Shown piece after piece: positions 23,215 to 35,668 of a stretch of DNA of 64,000 bases. Position 1 is the stretch's first letter. Each line of letters starts with the position of its first letter. The translations under genes were made by a program, and so were the position numbers. This DNA comes from Pilaira anomala (Eukaryota > Mucoromycota > Mucoromycetes > Mucorales > Mucoraceae): contig JAIXMQ010000017.1 of assembly GCA_025716855.1 (NCBI GenBank), positions 62,001 to 126,000 on the forward strand, read 5' to 3'. A model generated the notes under the pieces. The model ran no database searches, was not told where the DNA came from, and saw only the letters and a program-made list of their open reading frames with translations.

Positions 23215-24714
23215 AAAAGGTTGTGAATACAGGTTTCATACCGAGTTTCAGTCTCATGAACCTGAATTCGATTATTTAAAGAGTTTAGAAATTGAAGAAA
23301 AAATTAATAAGATTAAATGGTGTAGAAGAACGAATTCGGCTCATTTCTTATTGTCTACAAATGGTAAATACATTATGATACATTTTTATATAACAACCAT
23401 TTAATATTTTTTTTTTTTTAAAAAAAATAAAAAAAAGACAAGACGATTAAACTTTGGAAAGTATTTGAAAGAAGTATAAAAGTTGCGCATGAAAACAATA
23501 ATATCACTTCTCGAGGTTTACATGTACCTAAAATATCACATCAAGATAATATAGTCGCTGCCATTCCAAGAAGAATATATGCTAATGGTAAATATATATA
23601 AAAATAATAATAATCAATGATTTTACTTACACATAAAGAACACAGCTCATGCGTACCACATTAATTCGATCTCAGTCAACTCGGATAGCGAGACGTATAT
23701 GTCTGCTGACGATCTGAGAATTAACCTTTGGAATCTTGATATATCTGAACAAAGCTTTAGTAAGTTTTTTTTACTGTTGTTGTTGTTGTCATGGTTATTC
23801 TAATACACTATTGAAAATCTATTTTAGATATTGTGGATATTAAACCTGCGAATATGGAGGAATTAACTGAAGTCATTACTGCTGCTGAGTTTCATCCAAA
23901 TCAATGCAATTTACTCATGTATAGTAGCAGTAAAGGTACTGTCAAATTAGCTGATATGAGAGAATCTGCATTATGTGATCAAAACGCAAAAGGTAAAAAG
24001 AAAAAAAAAATGATCATGATTGATATCATCTCTTATATATATACATTTTTTAGTATTTGAGGCTTATGAGGATCCCAATAACCGTTCCTTCTTTTCTGAA
24101 ATCATTTCATCTATATCCGATGTCAAGTTCAGTCCAGACGGTCGATATATACTTGCACGAGATTATTTAACGCTCAAGATTTGGGATATTAATATGGAAT
24201 CCAAACCAATTCAGACGATTAATATCAACGATAATTTACGTAGTAGTCTTTGTGATTTATATGAAAATGATTGTATATTTGATAAATTTGAGTGTCTATT
24301 TAGTGGTGATGGAAAGTAAGTGATACATTCGATTGAATCTATACGTATTTACTCTTTTTTTTTTTTTTTTGTTAGGAGTGTGATGACAGGTTCTTATAGT
24401 AATAATTTCTCAATTTACAACCGTGAAACAAAAGACGAAATTCCTTTACAAGCAGATAAAAGTGCTTTTAAAGCAAAACGTTTAGGCTCGGCAAAGAATA
24501 AGTTGAGTTTAGGCCGAAATGGGAAAAGAGATGAGTTGGATCCGGTGGACTTTAATAAAAAGATTTTACATGCTTCATGGCATCCAAAGGATAATATCAT
24601 TGCCGTCGCTGCTACCAACAACTTGTTTATATTCGCGTAAGTTTTAACCACTGTAAAAGTGAGAGAAAAAAGTTTACTCATTTGTTTTTTTTTTCCCCCG
24701 TATTTAGCGAATAA
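22864..24714 (+). CDS. CDC55: PP2A regulatory subunit B (B55/CDC55 family)
   Basis: Nine exons (22864-22945, 23022-23119, 23213-23363, 23438-23587, 23646-23759, 23828-23992, 24054-24315, 24376-24636, 24708-24714) give 429 aa, near the usual 440-450. B55 is the WD40 seven-blade propeller that gives PP2A its substrate choice, for example in mitotic exit. Diagnostic blocks are [114 protein letters not shown] and [20 protein letters not shown]. The last exon has only two sense codons after the split codon. Two introns end in AAAAG-type acceptors, and intron 2 contains a T run of about 32. Confidence 0.95.
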
Positions 24715-25381
24715 ATTTCACTTTATAATTATTAATAAGGGGGATGGTTTCTTCTCTTTTACATACGATTTTTTTTTTATATAATATAAGCTGGTCATTT
24801 TTTAATGGAATCGATGCCGACGATTACATAAAAAGATATTTAAATGCATAAAATGTTATATTTACGTTTCGAGTTATAAACAATTACAAGGAGATTTTAT
24901 TTAATCGTCTCATTTTTATTTAAACCCGTGTTTACCCTTTAACCTTTGTACAGAAATTCGGAAAGTTTAATACTTGTGTGTGTGAGAGCAAATTCAGAAA
25001 CTAAAACTAGAATAATTAAATTGGGGCAAAACATTAAAATAGAAAATGTAACTTTTTATTATTATTATTATTATTATTACTTGTTTGCATATATGAAAAA
25101 AGAGTGTGCGCGGAAATAAATCAAATCTAAGGTAAAAAAGAAAAAAAAAATCATACGATTTTTTTTTTTTTGGTAAGGAGTGTAAGTTATAATGTAGTGT
25201 TGTGTGCGTGCGAGATGTTTAATATACAAGAAAAGGAAATGGTGTAAATAATAATAAAAAAAAAAGATATGTTACAAAGAGAGATAAAGGATATATAATG
25301 TTATAAGGTATAAAGGGTTAAATAATAAAGGAATGGGCAAAAAAAAAAAAATAATAATGATAATAAGAAGGGGATAAAATT
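24715..25381. other. Convergent 3' region of B55 and SREBP genes
   Basis: 667 bp without a gene. It contains a TTA/ATT microsatellite (about 25058-25079) and many A/T runs, consistent with two facing 3' UTRs. Confidence 0.6.
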
Positions 25382-28300
25382 TTAAAGACTGAGTGTATCA
25401 TCTGCTTGATAGATATAAGATTGAATATGACTTCTAGTTTTTGCAGATAAAGTTTTTGTGTAAGAGGATTTCATGTCTTGCATGACTTGATCTCTTAATT
25501 CGGCAATATAAATTGAAGCATGATGAGCAAGTAAAGTACGGTTATTACCGCCACCACCACCACCACCAGAAGCAGATAATCGCTTTGAGGGTGAAGACGT
25601 CTTTTGTTGATGTATAATGAGTGCTTTAAGGGTACGTAAATGGACGGCAAGGGTAGAAATTACAAGGACACTTGCTTCATAGTTGGCTGTAGATGAAGAA
25701 ATCTGTTGAATACATTCAATCGATGCTGCTCTATCTTTTGCTGCTTTTTTCAAATAGACCGGAACCAAATCCGAATTCACGTTGGTTTGTAAAGCCGTAG
25801 CTGCTTCCAACATGTGATAGATCATGGTTTGATGACGACGTAAGAGATTGGAAGAAGGATGAGTATTGACTTGAGGTACTTTGGTACGTGTATAATCTGC
25901 AAGTGCATCTAAATTATCTTGATGTTCTGTACCTGTATTATTACTGAGCGATTGAAGTGTTAAACCAACACGTACCCACCATTGTAACATATGACCTGGT
26001 GCTGTGGTTGTAGCAGAAACAGACAAGACATGATTTAATTGCTTTTGAGTAAATACGGGTCGATTCCCATTTAAGTAAGCATACCAACAATCTTGAAGGT
26101 TACTCAATTGATGCCAATAAAGAACTAAATCCAATGGAGAGGTAACATAAGGAAGTACAAAAGAATAGAATACGTTACGACAACAAGTACCGTCATGATT
26201 ATTGATAAACCCGTTACGAATTGAAAGAATTTGTAAGACTTGGTCATGACAATCTGAGTTAAGCCATTGAGTAGATAATGCTTTTTGATCCTTTTTCTTT
26301 TCTTCACTTGATTTATCCATGGCTTTTATCACGCGTTTCCAACAAAAGGGGACGATCAAAGAAGCAATAGAATGTGGTAAACAGAGTTCAAGTTGAATGG
26401 CGGTGGTTGCATAGACACGAGCCATGGTATTTTCTTCACAATACATGATATGCTTTTCATCACGTTTCATCTTCTTTAATTGTGCCAACATACCAACGCA
26501 AGAGTGTAACATACCAAGACGAGTAATATCAGGATTACCTATAAATATTTATAAAATAAAGAATAATAAAAAAAAAAAAGACAAAAAAAAAAAAAAAAAA
26601 AAAAGTCAACAAAATATTTCAAAAATAAACAATATAGAATTTTCACAGAAAAAAAATATATATATATATATTTTATTTTTATTTTTCTTCTTTTTTATCT
26701 TTACCTCCCAAGCATTCAACTTCATTTAAACGAATCCAGGCACCAATAAAAGAAAGTTCTTCAGGGCAACCAACAGGTTTAGCATTTTTATGAAAAAGGG
26801 CCAACAAGAAGCTAGGAATGAAAAGAGAAAGAGTATAACAGATAGTTTCGTAAATAGTAGATAAAATAGTGATTGTAGTTGTATTGTTGGCTTTCACATG
26901 ACTTGTTTTGTTCAAGATAGAAACAAGGTTGGTATAGAGACGACTCCAAGCTGTAGGAACTTCATTTGCATAATGGTGATGGTCAACACATTTGTTGGGT
27001 CGATTGACGGCCCGAGGACGAAGCCAACGTAAAAGGATAGGGATCAAACAAATATATAAGATGCCAATAGTATAAAGGGTATAACGAAGAATGTGCCTAT
27101 AAATAAATAAATGATATAAATAAATAAATAAATAATTTTTTTAAAAAAAGTTGAATTTTTATCATACCATAAATCAAATGAAGAAGAGGCAGAAACCGGA
27201 TGATTGAATGAACGAGTATTAGTTTGGTTCTCATGGGAACCAAATGAATGATGTAAATTATTACCGACGACGGTAGCAACAGGTGAAGCAGAGAAGAAAG
27301 CGATACACATGAAAGCAGCCATAAACATTTTGTTACTTCCATCATCCGACGAAACCGACGTTTTCTTGGTAGGTTTAGAATTATTCTTTGAAGATTGTCT
27401 ACGACGATAAGGTCTTCTTTCGGGCTTGGGTAATAATTGAGCTAATGCAGCTCTTTGTGCAGCTCTTTCACGAAGAATACGTTGTCTTTCAGTTCTTTCT
27501 CGTTCTTGAGCATCACGACGTTCTTGACATAATCTTTCTTGTTCGGATTTCTCAAATTCTCTCTTTTGACACAAGAATCGATTCAAGACATCGTTTCCGC
27601 CTGGCATTTGCGCAATAATCTGTTGAAGGATTTGATTTTCTTGCTCGGTCGTATCATTTGAATTCTTCAAGAATTGAATGTATTCCGTGGCTTTTCTTAA
27701 AATCGTGGCCTTGTTTAATTTCTTGGCTACTTCTACGCCTTCAACAATCACCGCTTCTTCTTGTTCGTTATCTGAATCGCCACCGACACTTGAATCATCA
27801 TCAGCGTCTCCCTTTTCTCGAATACGCGCTTTGTAAAGTGCTGGCACCACATTCTTGAGTTCTCGAATACGATCATTGATGTTATTACGATATCGTCTTT
27901 CAATGGCATTATGAGCTACTTTTTTTAATTGCTTTCCTGGCTCAGGACGTTCTAAAAGGTTTGATTGAGGTTGTTGTAATTGTTGATGTCGTGTCGTTGT
28001 CTTTCTCCAATGCCTTGTTTCATGATCTTCTGTTTTTATATCAAGTGGATGTACAACATCGTCTATAATAGAATTCGTATTAATATACTTTTTTTTTTAA
28101 AAAAAAAAATAATAATAATAAAGTAAGTACCTTTGATTTGACACCATTCATCAATAGCTGAAAATGCACCTGATAATGGATTATCAAGTGGTGGCGAAGG
28201 TAAAGTAGTAGAAGCAATAGGTGCATTTTCATGAATAGGTGTAGTTGGAATATTAATGCCAGGTACATTATGTAAATGATTAAATGATGAATAAATTGAT

Positions 28301-28746
28301 CGTTTAGCAAAGAAACCTTCTAATGCTTTATTTGCTTCATCTTTCACATGTTGGGTTTTATATGTAGTGTATAAAGGTGGACTATTAAGCATTTGTGGAG
28401 AGAGAGTATGTGATGTATAACCATCAGAAGATGACTGAGGTGAACTAAGTGGTGATATTTGCATTGGTGAAGTAGAAGATGTAGGTGGATTTAAATCCCA
28501 ATCAAATATATTGAAATTCTGTTGTTGTTGTTGTGGTGGTGGTTGATGATGATGGTGTTGTTGTGGTGGTGTATATTGGTATTGTCTAGAGTTGTTATTA
28601 TTATTTAATAGTGAACTTAATGAATTGTTATTAGGTTGTGATTCATCATGATAAAGTATATCACGATTTTGTTGTTGTTGATGTTGTTGATTTGATGCGA
28701 CATCGAAATAAGTATCGAAATCTAAATCAGTTAATTCTTGAAGCAT
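25382..28746 (-). CDS. SREBP-type membrane-bound bHLH transcription factor
   Basis: Exons 28746-28131, 28062-27168, 27096-26705 and 26538-25382 give 1019 aa. SREBPs are ER-membrane precursors cleaved to release a bHLH activator of sterol and hypoxia genes. The Q/N/S/P-rich N-terminal activation region (1-205) is followed by a basic region with AHNAIERRYRNNINDRI. Tyr at about 263, where most bHLH proteins have Arg, is the SREBP hallmark. A long acidic insert lengthens the HLH loop, as in fungal Sre1/SrbA; helix 2 and a leucine-zipper-like basic coil follow. Two hydrophobic segments (about 448-470 and 503-525) fit the hairpin membrane anchor. The C-terminal about 490 residues match the fungal DUF2014-type regulatory half in position. 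Whether an Scp1/SCAP partner exists cannot be seen here. Confidence 0.92.
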
Positions 28747-30904
28747 CTTTTAAAATTCTATGGAGAATGTATAGTGTGTGTGTGTGTATGTGTTATGTGT
28801 ATGTGTGTGTGTGTGTGTGTGTGTATAATGTAAAATATATAACTATATATAAAGAAGAAAAGAACTGAATAATAAAAATGTTTTTGTTTAAATAACAAAA
28901 TTCATATGCTTCGGGAAACTGGGGTAATACACACAACAGGCCACTTTTTTTCCTTGTCGTTTTATGTAATATTCTCTTTTGATTGGATAATATATTCTCA
29001 CCTCATTTCTATTTTTCTGTCAATTTTTTTTTTTTTTGAGTTGCAAAAAAGTCAGGTACCCTTTAAAAAAAAACTCACGCCATTCATGAGATAGAGTGTA
29101 GCGTATTTAGTATTATAGTTATTAATAAAAATTAGCCTTTTTTTTTTTTGAAATATCAGATGATTGTAATATAAAAAGATAACCTTTTTTGCCAAGCTCG
29201 TTCTTTTTCTTTCTTTCTCCACATTTTTCTTTCTTTTTTTTTTCTTATTTCCATATCACTTTATTTTCTCACAGTAATATATTATTTCATATTATATATC
29301 CACCACATAATCACTTGTACATTTAGAATATATAGCCATGATCTGATATTTGTGTTGCACGAGTTTTTTATATATATTTTTTTTTATTCGATTTAATAAT
29401 ATAACTACAGTTAATTCTTTAAGTACTTTAACCTATTAAGCTTGATATACTATAAAGTGCTTAATATATATATATATATATATATATAACTTCTGTACTT
29501 GATTCATGTATTGTTGTTATTATTATATTCCGGGAAAAGATGTTTTGATTTCTGAGTTGATAATTCAAAAAGGCAAATTCCGGATTAAATGGGTTGGATG
29601 ATTTTTATTCTATTTTTTTCAAAACAGATAAAGTTTGACTCACTTCAATAACAAGTAGAAACTTCTTTAAATAGTATATTCTTTTGGATCTGATTAATAC
29701 AATTTAGCGCAGCAATTGGCAGATTTTTAACCACTCTCCAAAATCTATTCACGGTGCAAAAAGAGCCCTGAGTGAAATAATAACAACAAGACGAATAAAT
29801 TGTGTCCTACATGGTCATAGGTTACAGCTTCAAGAAGTTCACCCAGTATTAAAGACTATTATATCATCTTTTGTGGTCATTTCTCATATTTAAATCAATC
29901 ATGTTGTTATATAAACTTACTCTATAAACTAATGCAGCCTATATTTTTGTTTGAGTTTTATTATACATATATCTGGTGCTACTTTTAGAACCCCCCCCTT
30001 CTCCTTCGTATTTTGATTTTGATCATAACTCTACCTATTTCTTAGAGTAAAACAGATTTTTTATAAAAAGGCGTAAGAAGATTTTCAATAATTAACAAAA
30101 GGCGGGTTGCTAGGAAACAAGCTATTTCATGTTGATTTAATCTGTCAACAATGATACATGTTTCAGAGAAAATAGGAGATGGTAAAACCGATTAGATATC
30201 ATTTTTTGACCGGATACGATTTATCCGAGAAGGGGGGGGGAGGGGATCTTTTCTTGGTCACAAATGTTGCCAATTGGGATAGTAAACAACTGGACACGAG
30301 GAATGCCCTTTTTTTTTCTTTATTGACCGTTTGCTTCATGTGTACTTTATTGTATCACTTTTTTTTTTTTTTATTATTCTCTCACCACTGTCCGGCGTAG
30401 CATAATATAAAAATGCAAATAAATAACTATTGTAGGACTAAGGAGCATTTTTAATTACTACTTAATAACCTAATTTATATATATAGAATCTCTCGTTTCA
30501 TTTGAAATAGATATATCGCGGGATTTATTTCTTTTTATATTGTTCTCGACCTGTCTTGAGCTGCATGAAACACACATACAATTTGTATGTAAACTTATCA
30601 ATCAAGAAGGATGTACAAGTAGTAAATAATCATTGTATGTGTGTTTATATACCATATATCCTCCTCACTTTTTTTAACAAGGTATATCCCTTACATGAGT
30701 ATGTATATATATATAAATGTATTTTTTTTTATTGTTATTATATAAATTTATATATTTAAATTTAATGTTTAAAAAAAAAGAAAAAAAGAGAGAGAGAGAG
30801 CGAAATATTATATAAAGATATATATATATAAAAAGTATTTGTGTGTAGTACAGATAGAACAATATTAAAATGAGAAAGAGAGAGAGAGAGAAAAAAAAAC
30901 GATT
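28747..30904. other. Intergenic region upstream of the SREBP gene
   Basis: No credible gene. It contains a TG microsatellite (about 28773-28824) at the SREBP 5' leader, a TA run (29465-29488), a G run near 30232-30241, a perfect 15-bp inverted repeat (30568-30582 with 30632-30646) and a GA tract near 30788-30799. The open frame at 30179-30400 is short and ends in low-complexity Phe/Leu codons. Confidence 0.5.
30568..30646. repeat. 15-bp perfect inverted repeat
   Basis: AAACACACATACAAT at 30568-30582 is the exact reverse complement of 30632-30646, with a 49-bp loop. It lies in gene-free DNA; function unknown. Confidence 0.5.
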
Positions 30905-31984
30905 TTAAACTATATCATCTCTTTTACTATTTCTCTTTTTCTTCTTCTCCTCTTCTTCCTCCTCATCCTCCTCATCTTCGTCGTTAGAATAGGAATAAGG
31001 GATAAAGGGATCATCCAAGTTAACTTGAGGCTCATAAATTTCAATTCTTTTTGGACGTTGATCAAATGAATAATGATAATGTTCTACTTTTTGAGATGAA
31101 GATAATACACCAGCATTATCAATCAATGTATTTGAAGGTGAAATAGTGGCTGTCGGTAAAGGTGGTCTATCTTCATTTTGTAACTGTTGTTGTAGCTGGA
31201 ATTCGCCTGCAACAAGACTAGGACTAAATGCAAGTTGTGGAGCATACTGACTCTTGAGTAAGATTGAAATATTGTTTTCATCTACCAAAGTATCTGCAGT
31301 CATTCTCTTTTGTCGAATGGAGGTATAAGCAGGAGGAGGTAAAGCATGGTTGGGTGCTTGACAAATCATATTCTTTTCATGACGTTGTTGTTCCACAGTC
31401 GTATTAATCGTACTTAAACTCGCCCAACTTTGATATCCTTTTGGCATCACTTTCACCTGTTCAACTTGTGCATGATATGGCCGTTGCTGGTGACCTGGCT
31501 CTATACTTCTATCATGATAGGTTTTGTTAAATTGTCCAATCGCTTTCTTCTTTCTATTACGTCCAATAAAGTAAATAATACATATAGCAACTACCCCCAG
31601 TGCACCTAATACGCCCAAACAAGGAGCAAGCCAAGGTATTTGGTCTTTATTTTCACGTTGCATCGGTGTCTTACTATTGAACGTTGGATCATTTTGTTGA
31701 TTCACAATAGGTGGTGGGCTCCGATTAACGGGTATACTAGATGGTAAAATAGATATAACGGAAACTGGTGGACGATTCATTTGTTTAACAACAGGTGTTT
31801 TTGATTTCGGTTCACTCATGGTGTTGGTAGGATTTATTGATGCTGCAGTATTTGTGGCAATATCAGGTTTCGGTTCTTTGTTATCATTGTTGTTAGTCAA
31901 CATAAATCCAGCAGGTGGGGGAGCATAAAAAGCGTGAATTGGCCGATGTGGTCCCTTTAAACTATCAAATTGATTAATAGACAT
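30905..31984 (-). CDS. Single-pass membrane protein with acidic C-terminal tail
   Basis: One exon, 359 aa, with no recognised family. No signal peptide is seen. Residues 1-115 are Pro/Asn/Thr-rich. A single strong hydrophobic segment (about 118-140, PWLAPCLGVLGALGVVAICI...) is followed directly by the stop-transfer charges RNRKKK, so the larger C-terminal part should be cytoplasmic. The tail ends in an Asp/Glu run then a Lys/Arg cluster (about 334-356). The layout recalls fungal wall-sensor or Mid2/axial-budding-type proteins but lacks their Ser/Thr-rich signal-anchored ectodomain. The start at 31984 has only A-rich leader upstream. It could be a fragment of a larger gene whose first exon I cannot see. 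Confidence 0.6.
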   Translation of the reverse strand: MSINQFDSLKGPHRPIHAFYAPPPAGFMLTNNNDNKEPKPDIATNTAASINPTNTMSEPKSKTPVVKQMNRPPVSVISILPSSIPVNRSPPPIVNQQNDPTFNSKTPMQRENKDQIPWLAPCLGVLGALGVVAICIIYFIGRNRKKKAIGQFNKTYHDRSIEPGHQQRPYHAQVEQVKVMPKGYQSWASLSTINTTVEQQRHEKNMICQAPNHALPPPAYTSIRQKRMTADTLVDENNISILLKSQYAPQLAFSPSLVAGEFQLQQQLQNEDRPPLPTATISPSNTLIDNAGVLSSSQKVEHYHYSFDQRPKRIEIYEPQVNLDDPFIPYSYSNDEDEEDEEEEEEKKKKRNSKRDDIV

Positions 31985-33914
31985 CGAGTTTTTTTTTTTT
32001 TTTAATTATTATCTTTTTTTCTTCTTCTTTATGGATTAAAAATTGATAAAGAGAATTAATTATATATGTAAAGAAAGAGAAAATAAATAAAAAAAAGAGA
32101 GAAAAGGTAAAAAAAATAAAAATAAAAAATAAAAACCCTTTTTCTTTTAAAGATAGCACATATAAATGCATATGTAGGATGCATATAATATACTGATTTA
32201 ACTACCTCTAACCAGACAAAATGAAAGATTACTTTACAGTGAGTAGCCCCTATTACAATCCGGTACATATAAAAAAACAACGACAAGCGTATTTATTATG
32301 ATAAGTAGATCTACATCACACGATATTCTATAAATAATGGAATTTATACAACTGCTATATATCATTCTATATACGTTATTTGACTTGATGTATACGTTTT
32401 TCTTCTACAAAGCTTGATTTTCTTGTATCCACATATAAAAGGTATCACTGTATGCAAAACCGTTATAAATACATCTAAATTTTGTACATACGAAAGAGAC
32501 AAGAAGAACTTGAACGGTCATGATGTACTGTCATTTGTAAGAGAGAGAGAGAAAAAAATCTAAAATATCAGTGTGATTCATCTTTTTACTAAAATGACCT
32601 TTTACATGTAAGCATTTGAATTTATTTAACAGCCGTAAGTATTAAGAGCGGTGGTGGCACATACACAACAAGTTTGCATTGCATATTCTTTCTTCTCGAC
32701 CAATCCATGTGTTCTTCTCTCGTTTTATAAAAGCCGGGAGATAGATCTAAGGTTTTGGTCCTACGCACACAAAAAGGAATTAATGATTTTTTACTATTTT
32801 ATTATTTGGCGTAATCAAGCTCTATTTTGTATACACGCTAATTACCATTTGTCTTTTATAACCAATCGCTTCTTTTTGAAAGATTCATAAAAAAAAAAAA
32901 GTATGCCATTTTACTTAATATGAGTTAAAAAAAAATTGCCTCTTTTTTAAAAAAAATCTTGTCAACAACGTTTTTCTTGTATAACTTTAATTTAAATTGT
33001 GCCATCGCTCCAAGTATATAATTAAATAAAACATTTCAATTTATCTAAGCAGTGAACATGGTTTATTGGTACCAATCAATTTTAAATATTATTTCTAGTA
33101 AATAATACAATAACCTAAATTACTTTTATGTGTCTTTTTTTTTTCTCTTTTCTATAAAAAGTTGAATAAAAGCAGATTGTCATTTTATAGCCAAAGATCA
33201 TGACATTTTTATTGATTGCATGTACTCTGCTGCAGGTCATGCATACTTCATAACAAACAAAAAGTCAATCAGACTTCAACTTTTATTGTGCATAACAACA
33301 TTCTAATAGTGCAATCACTACCTTTTTTTTTAAGAAAAAAAAGGGCAGATATAAAAAATCATATGTCATTTAGTATTTATGCATTCTTTTCGAATGCTCC
33401 TTCACTTCTCTTTTTTTTTTCTTCTAAAAAAAAAAAAAGTAAAATGATACCTTTCAAACAAAGGGAAGTTTCGCAAGAAAGTTTTTTTTTTATTTCAAAT
33501 GTAATCCGATCATGCTTCACATAATAATAAATTGGCAAAATGTAAATCAAGAGCTAGTATTTCATATGTAACTTTAATGTTTCTAAATCTCTTTTCTTTT
33601 CGTCTATTACACTGAGTCTAAAGATAATTTGGGCTTTTTTTTTCTATGGTTTATGGTAAACACAGTTTAATATGTGGTACAACATATATCAAAGTAGAAC
33701 CAGTCAAGAGATGAGTCTGATATAGAGGGATAAAAGGAGAAGTAGATGACTTTGATCAATCTCTGCTTTTATTTTCAGCATTTATATTTTCTCATCGAGA
33801 AATTTGATCATATTAAACAAACTAGATGTATGCCCATAAGCACTGAGAAGATATTTCTTACACTCTCAATGATCTGTTGTCATTTATGTTGTGCATGAAA
33901 AATAAATCTTCACA

Positions 33915-33994
33915 GCCTACTTCCTGCAATAAAAGGAAGGGAGTACTATGATATTTTACAACTTACATCCTTCCTTTTATGGCAGGAAGTTGGC
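33915..33994. repeat. Long hairpin: 26-bp imperfect inverted repeat
   Basis: The arm at 33915-33940 (containing ACTTCCTGCAATAAAAGG) pairs with 33969-33994 with 24 of 26 positions complementary and a 28-base loop. It lies more than 1 kb from any gene. It could be a small MITE, a small-RNA hairpin precursor or a terminator-like structure. Confidence 0.65.
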
Positions 33995-34411
33995 TATTTT
34001 CTCAAATCTTTTAAAATCTCCTGAACCGATTACCCTCCTTCTTTGGCAAATACTAAGCTTTTCTCACCCAGTTGAGCATACTTTTTGTAAGTAGTCTTGT
34101 GCCCTAAGCTGGTAAGCATGAGATGAAAGTAAAAGTGCCACAAGGGACTTGTTTAGCACTGATTAGAGCTGCTGCTTTTTTACTTTTTGGGTTTTAATAT
34201 GTTTTTCCACTTTCTTGCGGTGATAAACAAATATATGTAGTTTTTACTTTTATGTAAATTTTTTTTTTCAAACTTATAATGACTCTTAAGAATAGCATAA
34301 AGCCTTTCCCAAAAAATAAACAATTATATGTTAAAAAATTACTACATATAAATATTGAATTAAAAATAATAGAGGATTATACTCATAAAATACGTTGCAA
34401 GTCCACGCATA

Positions 34412-34595
34412 TACTGTATCCACTCTATTTAAGGCTGCAAAAAAAAAAAATCAGACTTCTGTGGCCTTAAATCGTGTCATGATGGCCTTATTTCTGACTA
34501 CGGAAAATTAAATATGGCCAAAAATTTCAGAAAATTGCGGCCTTAAATTGGAAACGGCCTTAAATAGAACGGCCTTAAATAGAGCGAGTACTGTA
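34412..34595. mobile_element. MITE-like element with TA ends (Tc1/mariner-pogo type)
   Basis: Terminal 24-bp inverted repeats at 34412-34435 and 34572-34595 match at 20 of 24 positions and share CTCTATTTAAGGC. Both ends finish in TA, the dinucleotide duplicated by Tc1/mariner-superfamily insertion, and the CAGTA start resembles pogo/Tigger ends. The interior repeats the motif GGCCTTAAAT four times near the right end and centre and has no coding capacity. Total length is 184 bp. The superfamily is inferred from the ends only. Confidence 0.6.
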
Positions 34596-35026
34596 TTGTT
34601 GAAATAAACCATATCTTTACTAACGAAGAAGCGCGTTATAAGAAAAAGAGAATAAAAATACTTTTTAAATGTATAATCCTATTTATATTCTGGTAACTGG
34701 AGAAACGATTAGTTATTGTATCCAGCCATACCATATCAGCTTTAGAAATCAGGTACTGCTCCGATCATTTTAAAACGATTTCTAGACTGGAATCAATCAG
34801 TCCTTTCTGAAAGTGAAAACCTTTAATGCGAAAAGCAATTGTGAATGTATCCCTTTTTTATTAATGTGACCACTAAATTTATGATACTTTTAATCTTTTC
34901 GCATGAAAAAAGAACGACTCAAGGTACCAATTTAATAAAAACGCCTGAGACCACCTTTTTTTTTATATTTTTTTCTCACCCACACACATTACATTCATAC
35001 AAAGTTTTTATAAAAAGTTAAACATT

Positions 35027-35668
35027 ATGACTATAGAGAGCCCGAATTTAGAAAGCAGTGAGAGCCCAATTTCAAAAAGACCAAGATTAAGTAAGGCTCA
35101 AGATGAACATATTATTAAAGATGAACAAGAAGCCCGACAACAGGCGACATCCTTTACAGGATCAGCATTACAACAATCAATCATTTCACCAATTCACATG
35201 GCTAACTTACCACTTAATATATTAGAACATATTCAACAGCATGCTAATTCGGGCAACGTGATTACCCCTTTACCTAACAATACTGCCACCATATCACCCA
35301 ATGAGCTTGCATATGATCAAACATTATCTGATACCAACAGCGCAAAACCCGCTTCAACCTCTTCTGATAAAAAGGGTGATGAAAAGTCCAAGGCTTTGAC
35401 GCCGGATGAAAAGAGACAACGTAGATTATTAAGAAATCGATTAGCTGCTAAAGATTGTCGCAAAAAGAAGAAGGAGTATATCAAACAAATGGAACAAACT
35501 ATCGCCAGACTAGAAAGAGAGAAGGAGGAATTAAATCAAAAGATTATTGAATTAAAAGCAAACATTTCTTCCATCCCCTCAGACGATCAAATGATGATGA
35601 ACAGTGACGATAACTATAGGTTAATTAATGAGGTTGGAAAATTGAATGCTAAACTTAATATGAAGTAA
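35027..35668 (+). CDS. bZIP transcription factor, CREB/ATF-like
   Basis: Single exon, 213 aa. The bZIP spans about 128-190: the basic region RRLLRNRLAAKDCRKKKKEY has the invariant N-x7-R (N137...R145) and closely matches CREB/ATF1-type basic regions, followed by a leucine-zipper-like coil (MEQTIARLEREKEELNQKI...). The N-terminal 120 residues are Ser/Gln/Asn-rich with possible proline-directed sites and probably act in regulation. Fungal CREB-like bZIPs bind TGACGTCA-type sites in cAMP or stress responses. The ATG is preceded by an A-rich leader and TATA-like sequence about 60 bp upstream. The specific orthologue is not identified. Confidence 0.88.
   Translation: MTIESPNLESSESPISKRPRLSKAQDEHIIKDEQEARQQATSFTGSALQQSIISPIHMANLPLNILEHIQQHANSGNVITPLPNNTATISPNELAYDQTLSDTNSAKPASTSSDKKGDEKSKALTPDEKRQRRLLRNRLAAKDCRKKKKEYIKQMEQTIARLEREKEELNQKIIELKANISSIPSDDQMMMNSDDNYRLINEVGKLNAKLNMK

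Larger units (their letters stand above)
31985..35026. other. 3-kb gene-free region with hairpin and MITE
   Basis: No coding frame has support. Two structured elements stand out: a 26-bp imperfect hairpin at 33915-33994 and a MITE-like unit at 34412-34595, both annotated separately. The last 100 bp carry the bZIP promoter (TATATTTTTT and pyrimidine-rich leader). Confidence 0.55.

Noticed and set aside
30179..30400. Frame beginning MVKPIRYHF
   Set aside because: It runs into homopolymer-coded Phe/Leu and has no recognisable domain; probably chance.
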